Positions 8,200 to 16,666 of a stretch of 64,000 bases of DNA are shown piece after piece. Position 1 is the first letter of the stretch; the number at the start of each line of letters is the position of its first letter. Both the position numbers and the translations under genes were made by a program. The stretch is from NCBI GenBank assembly GCA_963791425.1, contig CAWBSE010000003.1, positions 558,001 through 622,000 of the forward strand. The letters run 5' to 3'. Source of the stretch: DATBLE01 sp963791425. GTDB lineage: Bacteria > Actinomycetota > Thermoleophilia > Gaiellales > Gaiellaceae. The notes below the pieces were generated by a model. It made no database searches and was not told the DNA's origin. It was given only the letters and a program-made list of their open reading frames with translations.

Positions 8200-9086
8200 A
8201 CGGTGCTCAGCTCCTCGATCAGCGCGGACGCCTCGCGGCCGAGGGCGTTCCAGTCCGGGTCGCGCGGCTCCGCCGGAGCGAGCAGGAAGCCCCAGTGGCC
8301 GTCGGTCGAGAGCCGGGCGGCGACGGGCTGGAACCCGGCGCGCAGGAAGTACGCGACCGCCGTGTCGTGCGTCAGGTAGTACGGGTGGTCGATCTTCGCG
8401 GCGCCCTCGACCGTGCCCTGCTTGCGCGCGGAGAGCGCGAGGTCGAGCACGTCGACGAACGCGTGACCGTCTGCGGCGGTCATCCGGCGCATCGACTCGA
8501 GCGTCGCGCGCACGTCGAGCAGGTGGTCGATCGTCTGGCAGAGGAGGACGAGATCCCAGCGCCGCTTCCCCGGGTCGTAGTCCTCGGCGAAGCCGGCGAT
8601 CGTCTCCATCCCGGCGGCGGCCGCGACCTCGAGCTCGTCGGGCGCCGGGTCGAGCACGGTCGACTCCGACCCGAACGCCTCGCGCAGCGCACCGGCAACG
8701 ATGCCGGTGGAACCGCCGACGTCCATCACCGTCTTCGGCGACGCCGGCAGCGACCCGACGAGGAACTCGACGAGCTCGCTCGCGTACCCCCGCTGGTCGT
8801 CCTGGACGGTCTCTGCGTCGATGCGGCGGCCGTGGAAGGCGCTGACCAGCGGCCGGTAGACGTTCTCGTAGAAGGCCCCGTATTCGGCCGCAGTCAGCCG
8901 CGGCGACAGAAACCCGAGCCCGCAGCGGCGGCACATCCACAGCGGCTGCGGATAGCCGTAGCGGTCGACCCGCGAGAGCTCGGCCAGATCGGTCGAGCCG
9001 CACAGGTTGCAGGCCGAGACCTCCTCGCGCTCACGCGAGGCGTAGTCGTAGCCGACCGCCGCGATCCGCTCCGCCCGCTCGCTCAC
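8196..9086 (-). CDS. SAM-dependent methyltransferase with N-terminal zinc ribbon
   Basis: A 296-residue protein. Four cysteines (C26, C29, C52, C55, in CNLCGS and CRRCGLGF) suggest a zinc ribbon, as in sugar C- or O-methyltransferases with a zinc-binding N-terminal domain. The SAM motif VMDVGGSTGIVAG sits near residue 119, then VLDPAPDEL, and a DLVLLCQTIDHLLD motif-II region. A sugar substrate is inferred from the cassette context. The start is GTG at 9086 overlapping the previous stop (GTGA). It could also act on a nucleotide-sugar intermediate rather than on the finished glycan. Confidence 0.75.
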   Translation of the reverse strand: MSERAERIAAVGYDYASREREEVSACNLCGSTDLAELSRVDRYGYPQPLWMCRRCGLGFLSPRLTAAEYGAFYENVYRPLVSAFHGRRIDAETVQDDQRGYASELVEFLVGSLPASPKTVMDVGGSTGIVAGALREAFGSESTVLDPAPDELEVAAAAGMETIAGFAEDYDPGKRRWDLVLLCQTIDHLLDVRATLESMRRMTAADGHAFVDVLDLALSARKQGTVEGAAKIDHPYYLTHDTAVAYFLRAGFQPVAARLSTDGHWGFLLAPAEPRDPDWNALGREASALIEELSTV

Positions 9087-9988
9087 ATCCGCTCCACGAG
9101 GTCGTCCCAGCCGCGCGACGCGGCGGTCGCCAGCGCCCGGTCGCGCAGCCCGTCGAGGACGGCCGGGTCGGAGGGCAGCTCCGCGCACTGCTCGATGTCG
9201 ATCACGTTCTCGAGGTGCACGTACTCGGCGGGTGAGTACGCGTCGAGGTTGGTGATCACGACCGCACCGGTCTCCATCGCCGCCGCCACGGTCGTGTTGT
9301 TCGCGCGCACGCCCTTCGGGAAGAACGCGGCGAAGAACGTCGAGGCGCGCAGCTGGTTGTAGACGGCCACGTCCGACAGGTTGCCGAGGAAGTACAGGCT
9401 CGGGAACACCTCGTGCATCTCGCGGAAGATCTCCTCCGCGTCCTCGAGCGACGAGGTCTCGTGGTTCGCGGCCGAGACGTAGATCTCGTACGAGCGGCCC
9501 GAGCCGTCGAGCAGCTCGCGCAGCCGGCGGAAGCGCTCGGTCTGGATCTTGTGCGCCATCCCGAACGAGAAGACGGTCAGCTCGGTCGGCTCGTACTCGC
9601 GACGGTCCATCAGCAGCCCCGGCGTCCAGACGGCCGCCGTGTCGGGGTTCAACGGGGCGACCTGCTCCTGGATCTCGAGGTTGCCGGCGTGGACGCGCGT
9701 CGCACGCGTGACGATCTCTCGCTCGAGGTCGAGACCGCCCCACTCGTGGAGGTACGCCTCGCCGTTCCAGCCGTCGAGCCGTGCCGCGACCGCGCCCCGC
9801 TCCGCATCCGTCATCTCGCTCACCTTGAACGACAGCAGCGAGCACCGCCCCGCCCAGTCGTCGTCGATCCCGACCAACGGAACGCCGAGCCGGTCGGCGA
9901 GGAGCTCGTTGAAGCGGGCGACGCCCGAACGAAAGCCGTGCCGGTGATGCGTGACCACCGCCTCGACGCGGGGGGTTTCGGGGCACAT
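9083..9988 (-). CDS. Probable GT-B glycosyltransferase heading the first nonulosonate operon
   Basis: A 301-residue protein without membrane segments. The N-terminal half has EAVVTHHRHGFRSGVARFNELLA, typical of a GT-B N-domain acceptor loop. The C-terminal half has FSFGMAHKIQ, YLGNL-type strands, TFFAAFFPKGVRANNTTVAAAMETGAVVITN, and a late glycine and proline-rich donor site. It is the first gene of a leftward operon of six (9988 to 4646). A TACGAT box (complement of 9999-10004) lies 10 nt before the ATG. Its divergent neighbour starts one base away, and both promoters overlap. The sugar donor is unknown; a CMP-nonulosonate or NDP-hexose donor is possible. Confidence 0.55.
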   Translation of the reverse strand: MCPETPRVEAVVTHHRHGFRSGVARFNELLADRLGVPLVGIDDDWAGRCSLLSFKVSEMTDAERGAVAARLDGWNGEAYLHEWGGLDLEREIVTRATRVHAGNLEIQEQVAPLNPDTAAVWTPGLLMDRREYEPTELTVFSFGMAHKIQTERFRRLRELLDGSGRSYEIYVSAANHETSSLEDAEEIFREMHEVFPSLYFLGNLSDVAVYNQLRASTFFAAFFPKGVRANNTTVAAAMETGAVVITNLDAYSPAEYVHLENVIDIEQCAELPSDPAVLDGLRDRALATAASRGWDDLVERM

Positions 9989-9998
9989 GACTCGCGTG

Positions 9999-10008
9999 AT
10001 CGTAGACT
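9999..10008. promoter_or_regulatory. Overlapping divergent -10 boxes (9988 and 10017 genes)
   Basis: TACGAT on the minus strand (9999-10004) serves the gene starting at 9988 at 10 nt spacing. TAGACT on the plus strand (10003-10008) serves the GTG at 10017 at 8 nt spacing. The boxes overlap by two bases, so the two directions may compete. No clear -35 is visible. Confidence 0.5.
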
Positions 10009-10016
10009 CAGATGCC

Positions 10017-10946
10017 GTGACCCTCGTCCACGTACGGCAGCCACTCGCGCTGATCTCGCAGGTGCAGCGCTCCGGCGGCACGCTGCTCAGCCAGCTGTTC
10101 GACGGCCATCCGGAGGTGCACGCGCACCCAGGCGAGCTCCACATCGGGCCCGGGAAGTCGCACTGGCCGGAGATCCGGCTCGACGAGACGCCCGAGCAGT
10201 GGTTCGACCGGCTCTTCGAGCGGATCACGCTCGAGTTCATCGAGGAGGGCTACTCGAAGACCACCCAGGGCGCGCGCGAGGCGGGCACCTTCGACGTGTT
10301 CCCGTTCCGGTTCGACCCCGAGCGGCAGCGCGAGATCTTCCTGGCCGAGGCTGCGGGGGCGGCCACCGAGCGCGCCGTGCTCGATGCCTACATGACGTCG
10401 TACTTCAACGCGTGGCTCGACAACGCCAACCTCGGCGGGGAGAAGCGCTGGGTCACTGCGTTCTCGGCGCGGCTGGCGATGAACAAGGCGGACCTCGCCG
10501 CCTGCCTCGACGACTACGCCGACGGCCGGCTGATCACGATCGTCCGCGAGCCGCGCGGCTGGTTCGAGTCGAGCCGCCGTTACTCGCCGCGGTACGAGGA
10601 CGTCGAGCGCGCCGTGAAGACGTGGCGGCGCTCGACCCGGTCGTCGCTCGACGCGAAGAAGCGCTACCCCGAGCGCGTCTTCGTGCTCTCGTTCGAGCGG
10701 CTCGTCACCGACACGGAGGGGACGATGCGACGGCTGTGCGACGACCTCGGGCTGACGTTCTCGGAGGAACTGCTCACGCCCACGTTCAACGGGCAGCCGA
10801 TCCGCGCCGACTCGTCCCGCGGGGTCGAGTCGTACGGCGTCGTCCAGGATCGCGCGGAGGCGCCGCCCCTCGACCCGGCGACGGCAGCGACGCTCGAGGC
10901 CGGCACGGCCGAGCTGTACGAGCGCGCCCTGTCCCGGATGGACTAG
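10017..10946 (+). CDS. Sulfotransferase family protein A
   Basis: A 309-residue PAPS-dependent sulfotransferase candidate. The 5'-phosphosulfate loop is R18-S19-G20-G21-T22 in ISQVQRSGGTLLSQLFDGHP. A 3'-phosphate-type segment TIVREPRGWFESS follows near the middle, with FERLVTDTEGTMRRLCDDLG after it. A GTG at 10017 is preferred because the TAGACT box lies 8 nt upstream and because the paralog at 17420 aligns from the same VRQPL block. An ATG at 9987 would add ten residues. It ends in CTAG shared with the converging PhyH gene. PAPS for it could come from Sat and CysC at the right end of the window. The acceptor is presumably the locus glycan. Confidence 0.75.
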   Translation: MTLVHVRQPLALISQVQRSGGTLLSQLFDGHPEVHAHPGELHIGPGKSHWPEIRLDETPEQWFDRLFERITLEFIEEGYSKTTQGAREAGTFDVFPFRFDPERQREIFLAEAAGAATERAVLDAYMTSYFNAWLDNANLGGEKRWVTAFSARLAMNKADLAACLDDYADGRLITIVREPRGWFESSRRYSPRYEDVERAVKTWRRSTRSSLDAKKRYPERVFVLSFERLVTDTEGTMRRLCDDLGLTFSEELLTPTFNGQPIRADSSRGVESYGVVQDRAEAPPLDPATAATLEAGTAELYERALSRMD

Positions 10947-11764
10947 CCCGGAAGCGCCGCGCGAACGGCCGGCGAGAGCTCGCGGCCGTCCTGCTCGACC
11001 GCGAATCGCGCATCCGCGTACTTGCCCTTCAACTCGGGCTGAAGGTAGGTGGCGACCGAGAGGATCCGCGGCTTCGACTTCGCAAAGCCGCCGCGGTGGA
11101 AGCCGCCGGTGTCACAGAGGACGACCGACCCGGCCGGCCCCTCCATCGTCATCCGGTCGTCCGGAGCGACGGCCGCCTCGAGCTCCTCGGTCGGCGGGTA
11201 CCACGCATCCGAGACGCCGTGGCGCCAGAGGTCGCCGTAGCGCCCGCCGGTGGCGCTGCTGCGGACGTACTCGAACGGCCCGGCCTCCTCGTCGACGTCC
11301 GAGAAGTAGATGAACAACTTGACCACGTGCTCGTGCTCGGGGTCGCGGTGCCAGTTCTGCGAGGCGACCCGCTTGGTCGCGCCCGGGTACGGCGGCGTGA
11401 ACCAGTTGTCCACGTAGAAGATCTTCGTCTGAGTGTCGCGGTACGCGTTGACGATCCCGAGCAGCTCGTCGGACGCGGTGATCCGCACCCACGGCGAGTC
11501 GAGCGAGAACGTCGGCACCCCGTCGGCGGCCTTGTCGAAGAAGCGCCGGAAGATGACCTCCTCCTTGCCCGCGGGCCGGTCGCCGAGCGCGTCCATCGCG
11601 TCACGCGACTCGGCGATGAACGGCGCGATGTCGGCGGTCGCCTCGTCCCACAGCGCAGAGCCGAACAACTCCTGGAAGTCGATCACCGCGATCCCGTCCT
11701 CGCGAAGCGCGTCGAGGGCGACGCGCTGGACGTCGGTCAGGTGCTCAGTGGCCGCCTGGCTCAT
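10943..11764 (-). CDS. Phytanoyl-CoA dioxygenase-like (PhyH) oxygenase, copy 1
   Basis: A 273-residue Fe(II)/2-oxoglutarate-dependent oxygenase candidate. The iron triad is visible as H139 and D141 (QNWHRDPEHEH) and H223 (GGFHRGGF), with R233 (KPRIL) as the likely 2-oxoglutarate anchor. The C-terminal TYLQPELKGKYADARF segment is shared with copy 2 at 28111-28938. A leaderless-type promoter TACGCT (complement of 11772-11777) sits 7 nt before the ATG. It lies over the end of the upstream cytidylyltransferase gene, which this gene overlaps by 20 nt. Hydroxylation of a sugar or lipid group in the glycan pathway is inferred from context only. Confidence 0.75.
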   Translation of the reverse strand: MSQAATEHLTDVQRVALDALREDGIAVIDFQELFGSALWDEATADIAPFIAESRDAMDALGDRPAGKEEVIFRRFFDKAADGVPTFSLDSPWVRITASDELLGIVNAYRDTQTKIFYVDNWFTPPYPGATKRVASQNWHRDPEHEHVVKLFIYFSDVDEEAGPFEYVRSSATGGRYGDLWRHGVSDAWYPPTEELEAAVAPDDRMTMEGPAGSVVLCDTGGFHRGGFAKSKPRILSVATYLQPELKGKYADARFAVEQDGRELSPAVRAALPG

Positions 11765-12194
11765 CGCCCGAAGCGTATCTCTCGAGTACAGCGGTGGAGG
11801 AGTCGAGGATCGTGTCGAGGTACACGACCTCGATCCCGAGCTCTTCGCACGTCGCGGTCTCCTCGGCCGGGAGCCGGCCGCGCCAGTCGGCGCCCTTCGC
11901 GTAGTACCGCGGCACGAGCGCCCGCAGCACCACGTCCGTCGATCCATCGGCGAGATGGGTGAACGCGACGAAGCGGATCGCGTCGACGACCGCCGCGCGA
12001 TCGGCCTGCGCGAGCAGCGGCCGATGCTTGCGTGCGACCCAGTTGTCCGGGGCGACGTTGCACAGCACCGGCAGCCCGAGCCCCGCGGCCACCTCGAAGT
12101 AGGCGATGTGGCCGGGATGGATCGGATCGAAGCCCCCGTCCACCATCGTCACGGCGCCGCGATGGGCGCCGAGGTCGGCGGTCGCAACGATCAT
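11745..12194 (-). CDS. Nucleotidyltransferase of the HxGH (cytidylyltransferase/RfaE) family
   Basis: A 149-residue protein with the nucleotidyltransferase fold. The motif VDGGFDPIHPGHIAYF carries the H26-x-x-H29 pair, then LCNVAPDNWVARKHRPLL and LVPRYYAKGADWRG with the KGxD segment. Known relatives make CDP-glycerol, ADP-heptose or CDP-ribitol. CDP-glycerol is attractive here given the CDP-glycerol-transferase-like proteins at the left end, but heptose activation is also possible. It starts 15 bp from the divergent GT32 gene. No TAnnnT box fits this start as well as at other unit heads. Confidence 0.75.
   Translation of the reverse strand: MIVATADLGAHRGAVTMVDGGFDPIHPGHIAYFEVAAGLGLPVLCNVAPDNWVARKHRPLLAQADRAAVVDAIRFVAFTHLADGSTDVVLRALVPRYYAKGADWRGRLPAEETATCEELGIEVVYLDTILDSSTAVLERYASGDEPGGH
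11772..11777 (-). promoter_or_regulatory. TACGCT -10 box, leaderless-type, for PhyH copy 1
   Basis: TACGCT on the minus strand, 7 nt before the ATG at 11764, inside the last codons of the upstream cytidylyltransferase gene. Same geometry as other unit-heading genes in this window. Confidence 0.5.
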
Positions 12195-12197
12195 TGG

Positions 12198-12203
12198 TAC
12201 CGT
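12198..12203 (+). promoter_or_regulatory. TACCGT -10 box for GT32 copy 2
   Basis: TACCGT lies 6 nt before the GTG at 12210, in the 15-bp gap between divergent genes, giving a leaderless-type arrangement. Confidence 0.5.
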
Positions 12204-12209
12204 CTCGCC

Positions 12210-12941
12210 GTGCGCATCCCACGCATCTTCCATCAGATCTGGGTGGGACCGGACCCCTTGCCGGAGCAGTTCGCGGCATACGGCCAGACGTGGCTCGACC
12301 ATCACCCCGGCTGGGAGCTGAAGCTGTGGACGGACGAGAACTTCCCGGCGCGTGAGACGCTGCGCCGGCCGGAGTCGGCCGACCGCCTGCGCGCACCGTG
12401 GGAGCGCGGCGACATCTTCCGCCTGGAGCTGCTCTGGAGCGAGGGCGGCGTCCACGTCGACACCGATTTCGAGTGCAGGAAGTCGATCGAGCCGCTGATC
12501 GAGGAGGCCGACCTCTTCGTCGGTTACCGCAAGGCGGGCAAGCTGAACGGCGCTCTGATGGGCTCGGTGCCGGGGCACCCGCTGATCGCCCGCGGGCTCG
12601 ACGAGATCATCCCTCAGGAGGTCTACGGCGCGGGTATGGCGACCGGGGACGGCCTGAAGGCGACGACCGGCCCGGAGTTCATCGACGCCCTGCTCCTCGG
12701 CCAGGACGGGGTGACGTTCATCGAGCCCGAGCTGTTCTACCCGCGGACGCCGGAGCAGATCGACGAGGCGTACGCCATCCACCACAAGGCGCGCGCCTGG
12801 AAGGACGACAAGGGCCTGCGCGCGATGCTCGACAAGGCCGAGGCGCGGCTCCTCAAGCAGCAGGAGGAGACGCGGAAGTGGCGCGAGCGCGCCGAGTCGG
12901 CCGAGGCCGAGCTCGAGCGGCTACGGACGCACGCGTCCTAG
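12210..12941 (+). CDS. GT32-family glycosyltransferase, copy 2
   Basis: A 243-residue protein built like the GT32 at 6824-7528. It has RIPRIFHQIWVG at the start and LWSEGGVHVDTDFECRKS, with D84 and D86 as the DxD site. The C-terminus is a long charged coiled coil (EARLLKQQEETRKWRERAES onward). A single-gene unit is likely: it has its own TACCGT box 6 nt upstream of the GTG, and its 3' end overlaps the converging gene by 21 bp. The matching C-terminal coiled coils of the two GT32 copies suggest they may bind each other or a common scaffold (inference). Confidence 0.8.
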   Translation: MRIPRIFHQIWVGPDPLPEQFAAYGQTWLDHHPGWELKLWTDENFPARETLRRPESADRLRAPWERGDIFRLELLWSEGGVHVDTDFECRKSIEPLIEEADLFVGYRKAGKLNGALMGSVPGHPLIARGLDEIIPQEVYGAGMATGDGLKATTGPEFIDALLLGQDGVTFIEPELFYPRTPEQIDEAYAIHHKARAWKDDKGLRAMLDKAEARLLKQQEETRKWRERAESAEAELERLRTHAS

Positions 12942-13916
12942 AAACGCCTCGACCGCGTCGAGGTCGCCGCTGCGCACCTGCGCGTAGTCGGCGTCCGGCA
13001 TCGCCGCGCGCAGCACGTCGAGATGCACCGGCACGGTCTGCTCGACCTCGTAGAACGTCAACGCCGGCACGCCGAGGAACGGGCCGAGGTACGAGAAGCC
13101 GCCGTAGGTGGCGACGAGCCCGCGGGCGGCGGCGATGATCCGCGTCTGCACGGCGAGGTTGTCCTCGGGACGGAGCAGGTGCTCGATCGGGTGGACGCGC
13201 TCGTGGCTGGTCGCCCACTCCTCGTGGTCGTCGACGAGCAGCCCGGTCGAGAGCAGCACGACGTCGGTCTCCTCGGCGAGCCCCTCCACGGTCGCGCGGA
13301 GGAACGCGCGTGACTCGTCGGTCGCGGGCAGCACCTCGTTGAAGTACGCCTTCACCGCGACGTAGTCGCGGGGGAGGCCCTCGACCGGGTCGGCCGGGAC
13401 GTCGAGGCGCCGGTACTCGACCCGCGGCCAGAGCTCGTCGAGCGGGCGGCCCTTGAACCACAGCCCACGCAGCCGCGTGAACATCAGGCCGGGGTGGACG
13501 ACGCCGATGTCGCCGAGCCGCTCCTTCGCCGCGTCGGCCAGGTCGGCGTCGAACTGCTCCCACAGCAGCTGCTTGGCGTCACGGGCGGCGGCGCGGCGCT
13601 CCTCGAGGCGGCGCAGGTACTCGTCGGGCGTGAACAGCTCGAGCGCGTCGAGCGCGTTCGCGGCGAAGTCCCGGTACCAGAGGGCGGCGCCGCCGCGGGT
13701 CATCACGGTCGCCTGCTGCGGCTCGATCCCGTGGCGGTGGAGCTCGCGGCGCAGGAACGGGATCCAGTACTCGAGCTCGTAGCCGATCTCGCCGACGAAC
13801 GGGCCGAGCAGGATCGGGCCACCGGTGCGGCCTGCGGTGCGAAGCGCCTGCTCCGAGCGGCGGGCGGAGCCGCGGGCGGACGCTTCGCGGCGGAGCGCAG
13901 CGAGGGTCGCGGCCAC
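12921..13916 (-). CDS. Unrecognised glycan-locus protein with G-E-I-G-Y-E-L motif
   Basis: A 331-residue protein I do not recognise. After a basic N-terminus of about 35 residues comes LLGPFVGEIGYELEYWIPFL, then RGGAALWYRDFA, a charged helical stretch (EERRAAARDAKQLLWEQFD), YVAVKAYFNEVLPATD, LLSTGLLVDDHEEW, and near the end LVATYGGFSYLGPFLGVPALTFYEVEQ. The last block looks like the donor-binding half of a GT-B enzyme, where a glycine-rich turn precedes a conserved acidic residue. No membrane segments are seen. The start GTG shares its first base with the transketolase stop (TAGTG), so the two are co-translated. A glycosyltransferase role is a guess from fold-like features and location. Confidence 0.5.
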   Translation of the reverse strand: MAATLAALRREASARGSARRSEQALRTAGRTGGPILLGPFVGEIGYELEYWIPFLRRELHRHGIEPQQATVMTRGGAALWYRDFAANALDALELFTPDEYLRRLEERRAAARDAKQLLWEQFDADLADAAKERLGDIGVVHPGLMFTRLRGLWFKGRPLDELWPRVEYRRLDVPADPVEGLPRDYVAVKAYFNEVLPATDESRAFLRATVEGLAEETDVVLLSTGLLVDDHEEWATSHERVHPIEHLLRPEDNLAVQTRIIAAARGLVATYGGFSYLGPFLGVPALTFYEVEQTVPVHLDVLRAAMPDADYAQVRSGDLDAVEAFLGRVRP

Positions 13917-15818
13917 TAGACGGTCGTGGGCGCGCCGAGCCAGCGCCGGACCTGCCCGGCGACGCCCTCGGCGTCGAGGTCGTGCGCCTTCAGCACCTCG
14001 TCGTTGCCGCCGCTCTTCGGGACGCTGGTGACGCCGATCCGGTGGACGCGTGAGGCAGCCTCCGGCGCCTCCGCGGCGAGGGCCGACAGCACCGCCTCGC
14101 CCTGGCCGCCGGCGAGGTAGTGGTTGTCGAGCGTGACGACCGCCGCGTCGCCGGCGACCTCGCCCAGCCAGGCGCCGTCGACGTCGCGCAGCCACGGCAG
14201 GGAGACGACACCTGCGTCGATCCCGTCGGCGCCGAGCAGGTCGGCGGCGTGCCAGCCTGCGGAGACCATCACCGGCCCGGCGGCGACGAACAGCACGTCG
14301 CCGGCCGGCCGCAGCACCGTCCCGCGGCCCGGCTCCAGACGTTCGATCGCCGGCGGCTCGAACCCGAGCGCCCACGGCACGCTGACCAGGCGCAGGTACA
14401 CCGGCCCGGGCGCGTGGTGCACGGCCCAGTCGACCGCGGCACGAACCTCGTGCTCGGAGAACGGCTCGATCAGCGCCATGCCCGGCATGCCGCCGAGCGC
14501 GGAGATGTCGCGGACCGACTGGTGCGAGTGGCCGGGCCCGCCCGGCACGAGGCCGGCGAGCGAGCCGACGTAGATCACCTTCGAGCGCTCGGTCGCGTTG
14601 TTGTAGATCTGCTCGTTCGGGCGCGTGGAGAGGAAGCAGGCGAACGAGTGGACGGCGGGGATCAGCCCGGCCAGCGCCATCGCGCCGGCCTGCGAGACCA
14701 TGTCCTGCTCGGCGATCCCGCACTCGAAGAAACGGTCGGGATACCGCTCGCGGAAGGCGACGAGCCCGGTGTCGAGGCGGAGGTCGGCGTCGAGCGCGAC
14801 CAGCCGCGGCTCCGAGGCGGCCGCCTCGAGCAGCGCCTCGCCGTAGGTCGGGACGAGCCGCTGGCGCTCCTTCGGCGCCGAACGGTGCTCCGGCGGCTCG
14901 GCCTCTACCAGCGTGATCGCCGGTGCGCCGAACGCCTCCAGCCGCCCGTTCAGGCGGGTCTCCAGCTCGACGACCGCCAGCTCGTACTCGTCCGCGCCGA
15001 CGGCGCCCGAGTGGTAGCCGTACAGCGCGGTGTCGGTGTGGGGCAGCTCCCACGGCTCCATGAACGAGACGCCGGCGCCCTTGAGCGTGTCGGCGACGAT
15101 CGCCTGCGGGCGCTTCTCGCCGTGGAGCGACGCGAGCGTCTCGGAGAACGCGTGCAGATCGTTCCCGTTGCAGCGCGCCACCGCCCAGCCGAACGTGGCG
15201 ATCTTCTCGGCGAGGTCGCCGTAGTCGTTGACCTGGGAGACCCAGGTGTCGGACTGGACCTTGTTGTGGTCGACGATCACCGTGATCTCGCCCAGTCCGC
15301 GGTTGGCGGTCTGCTGAAGCGACTCCCAGAACTGCCCCTCCTGCAGCTCCCCGTCGCCGGTGAGCACGTACACGTGCCCGGAGCGTCCCTGCGCGCGGTC
15401 GGCGAGGACGAAGCCGCGGGCCTTGGAGACGCCCATGCCGAGCGAGCCGGTGCTGGTCACGACCTCGGGCGTCGCATGGACGTCGGGGTGGCCGGGCAGG
15501 CCGTCGAGGCGGCGCAGCTGGTGGATCAGGTCGAAGTCGAGCTTGCCGAGGGCGGTCAGCACCGCGTACAGCCCGGGCGCGTCGTGGCCCTTCGACGAGA
15601 AGTAGCGGTCGTCCGGGCCGAGCACCTCGAGGTGGAGCCACGAGACGATGTCGAGGCAGCTGAACGTCGTGCCGGGGTGGCCCGACCCTGCCCGCTCGAT
15701 CATGTACAGCGCGTTCAGCCGGCAGACGTCGGCGAACGCGGCGGCGCGGTCGACCGGGTCGACGTCGAGCGCCGGCGACCCGGCGGCACTCCTCGAGCGG
15801 GACGTAGCGCAGGCTCAC
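13916..15818 (-). CDS. Transketolase-type thiamine-diphosphate enzyme (one frame change near the 5' end)
   Basis: About 634 codons encode both halves of a transketolase in one chain. The ThDP-binding half has ERAGSGHPGTTFSCLD, TGSLGMGVSKARGF and TGDGELQEGQFWES with a late DHNK. The pyrimidine and C-terminal halves have FFECGIAEQDMVSQAGAMAL and GPGHSHQSVRDISAL. The frame that starts at GTG 15818 (overlapping the previous stop as GTGA, VSLRYVPLEECRR) must shift by one base near 15775-15795 to join ALDVDPVDRAAAF. Without the shift the first usable start would be the ATG at 15703. Its place between a sulfotransferase and the glycan genes suggests a role in making an unusual sugar rather than central metabolism, but this is inference. 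Confidence 0.8.
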
Positions 15819-16666
15819 CGCGCCTTCTCCCGCTTCCGCGCCTTGCGGCGCTCCGTCTCCTCGTCGGCCGCGCGGGCGTGCGCGAGGGCCGCCTCGACCT
15901 CGGGGGTGCGCTCGCCTTCGCCGCCGTTCCAGATGCGTACGGCCTCGCGGATCAGGCTCGCATTCTGTGCGGGGAGCAGCGTGTCGGCGTACGCGTGCAG
16001 CTCCGCGTCGAGCCGGTTGTGCGCGGCGGCGAGCACGCGTGCCTCCTCCGACGGCGCTTCGCGTGTGTTCGCGCGCGCCGCCCGGTAGGCGGTCGGCGGC
16101 CAGCCGAGCTCAGCGTTGAGCAGCGTGAGGTACTCGTCGAACCGCTCGGTCGTCCCGACGAAGGCGCACCGGTCGAGGTTGGCCTTCGCGCGGTCGAGCG
16201 CGTCGTCCGGCAGGGCGTCGTACGGCGACCGGATGCCGCAGAGCATCCTGGTCTGCAGGTCGCCCGGGATGTACGTCGCGAGCGCCTCGTCCAGCGTCAA
16301 CTCGGGCGAGGGTGGCTGGAGTCCCGGCGGCGTCAGGCCGCTGCCCGCGGGCTTCTTGCGCCCCTCCGGTGGACGGACGAGGAAGTCGTAGTGGGAGAGC
16401 GTCCGGTCGACGGGGTCGCGCAGGATCGTCAGGAGCGTCGAGTCGGGCAGCGCTGCGTCGACCATGCCGACGGTGACGTGCCCGGCGACGGCGCGGATCT
16501 TCGGCCTGCGCGCGATCGCGGCGAGGCGAGTTTCGGCGCCGGCCGGGTCGCGCAGAGCGTTCGCGGCGCCGCGGAAGGCGCCGCCGCGGTAGTGGTAGCG
16601 GAGGAGCCCGGCGAGCGTCGTCCCCGCCGTCTTGGGGATGTGCACGAGAACCAGCACCGGCGTCAC
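15815..16666 (-). CDS. Sulfotransferase family 2-type protein B
   Basis: A 283-residue protein beginning V-L-V-L-V-H-I-P-K-T-A-G-T-T-L, the PAPS 5'-phosphosulfate loop of carbohydrate sulfotransferases of the Sulfotransfer_2 group. It then shows LLTILRDPVDRTLSHYDFLV, the 3'-phosphate loop with R and S, and CAFVGTTERFDEYLTLLNAELGW, typical of the family. The C-terminal 25 residues are strongly basic. The start is GTG at 16666, overlapping the NeuA stop as GTGA. It is unrelated in detail to sulfotransferases A and C, so at least two sulfotransferase families are present. A nonulosonate-containing glycan is a plausible acceptor because neuA is the gene before it. Confidence 0.82.
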   Translation of the reverse strand: MTPVLVLVHIPKTAGTTLAGLLRYHYRGGAFRGAANALRDPAGAETRLAAIARRPKIRAVAGHVTVGMVDAALPDSTLLTILRDPVDRTLSHYDFLVRPPEGRKKPAGSGLTPPGLQPPSPELTLDEALATYIPGDLQTRMLCGIRSPYDALPDDALDRAKANLDRCAFVGTTERFDEYLTLLNAELGWPPTAYRAARANTREAPSEEARVLAAAHNRLDAELHAYADTLLPAQNASLIREAVRIWNGGEGERTPEVEAALAHARAADEETERRKARKREKAR

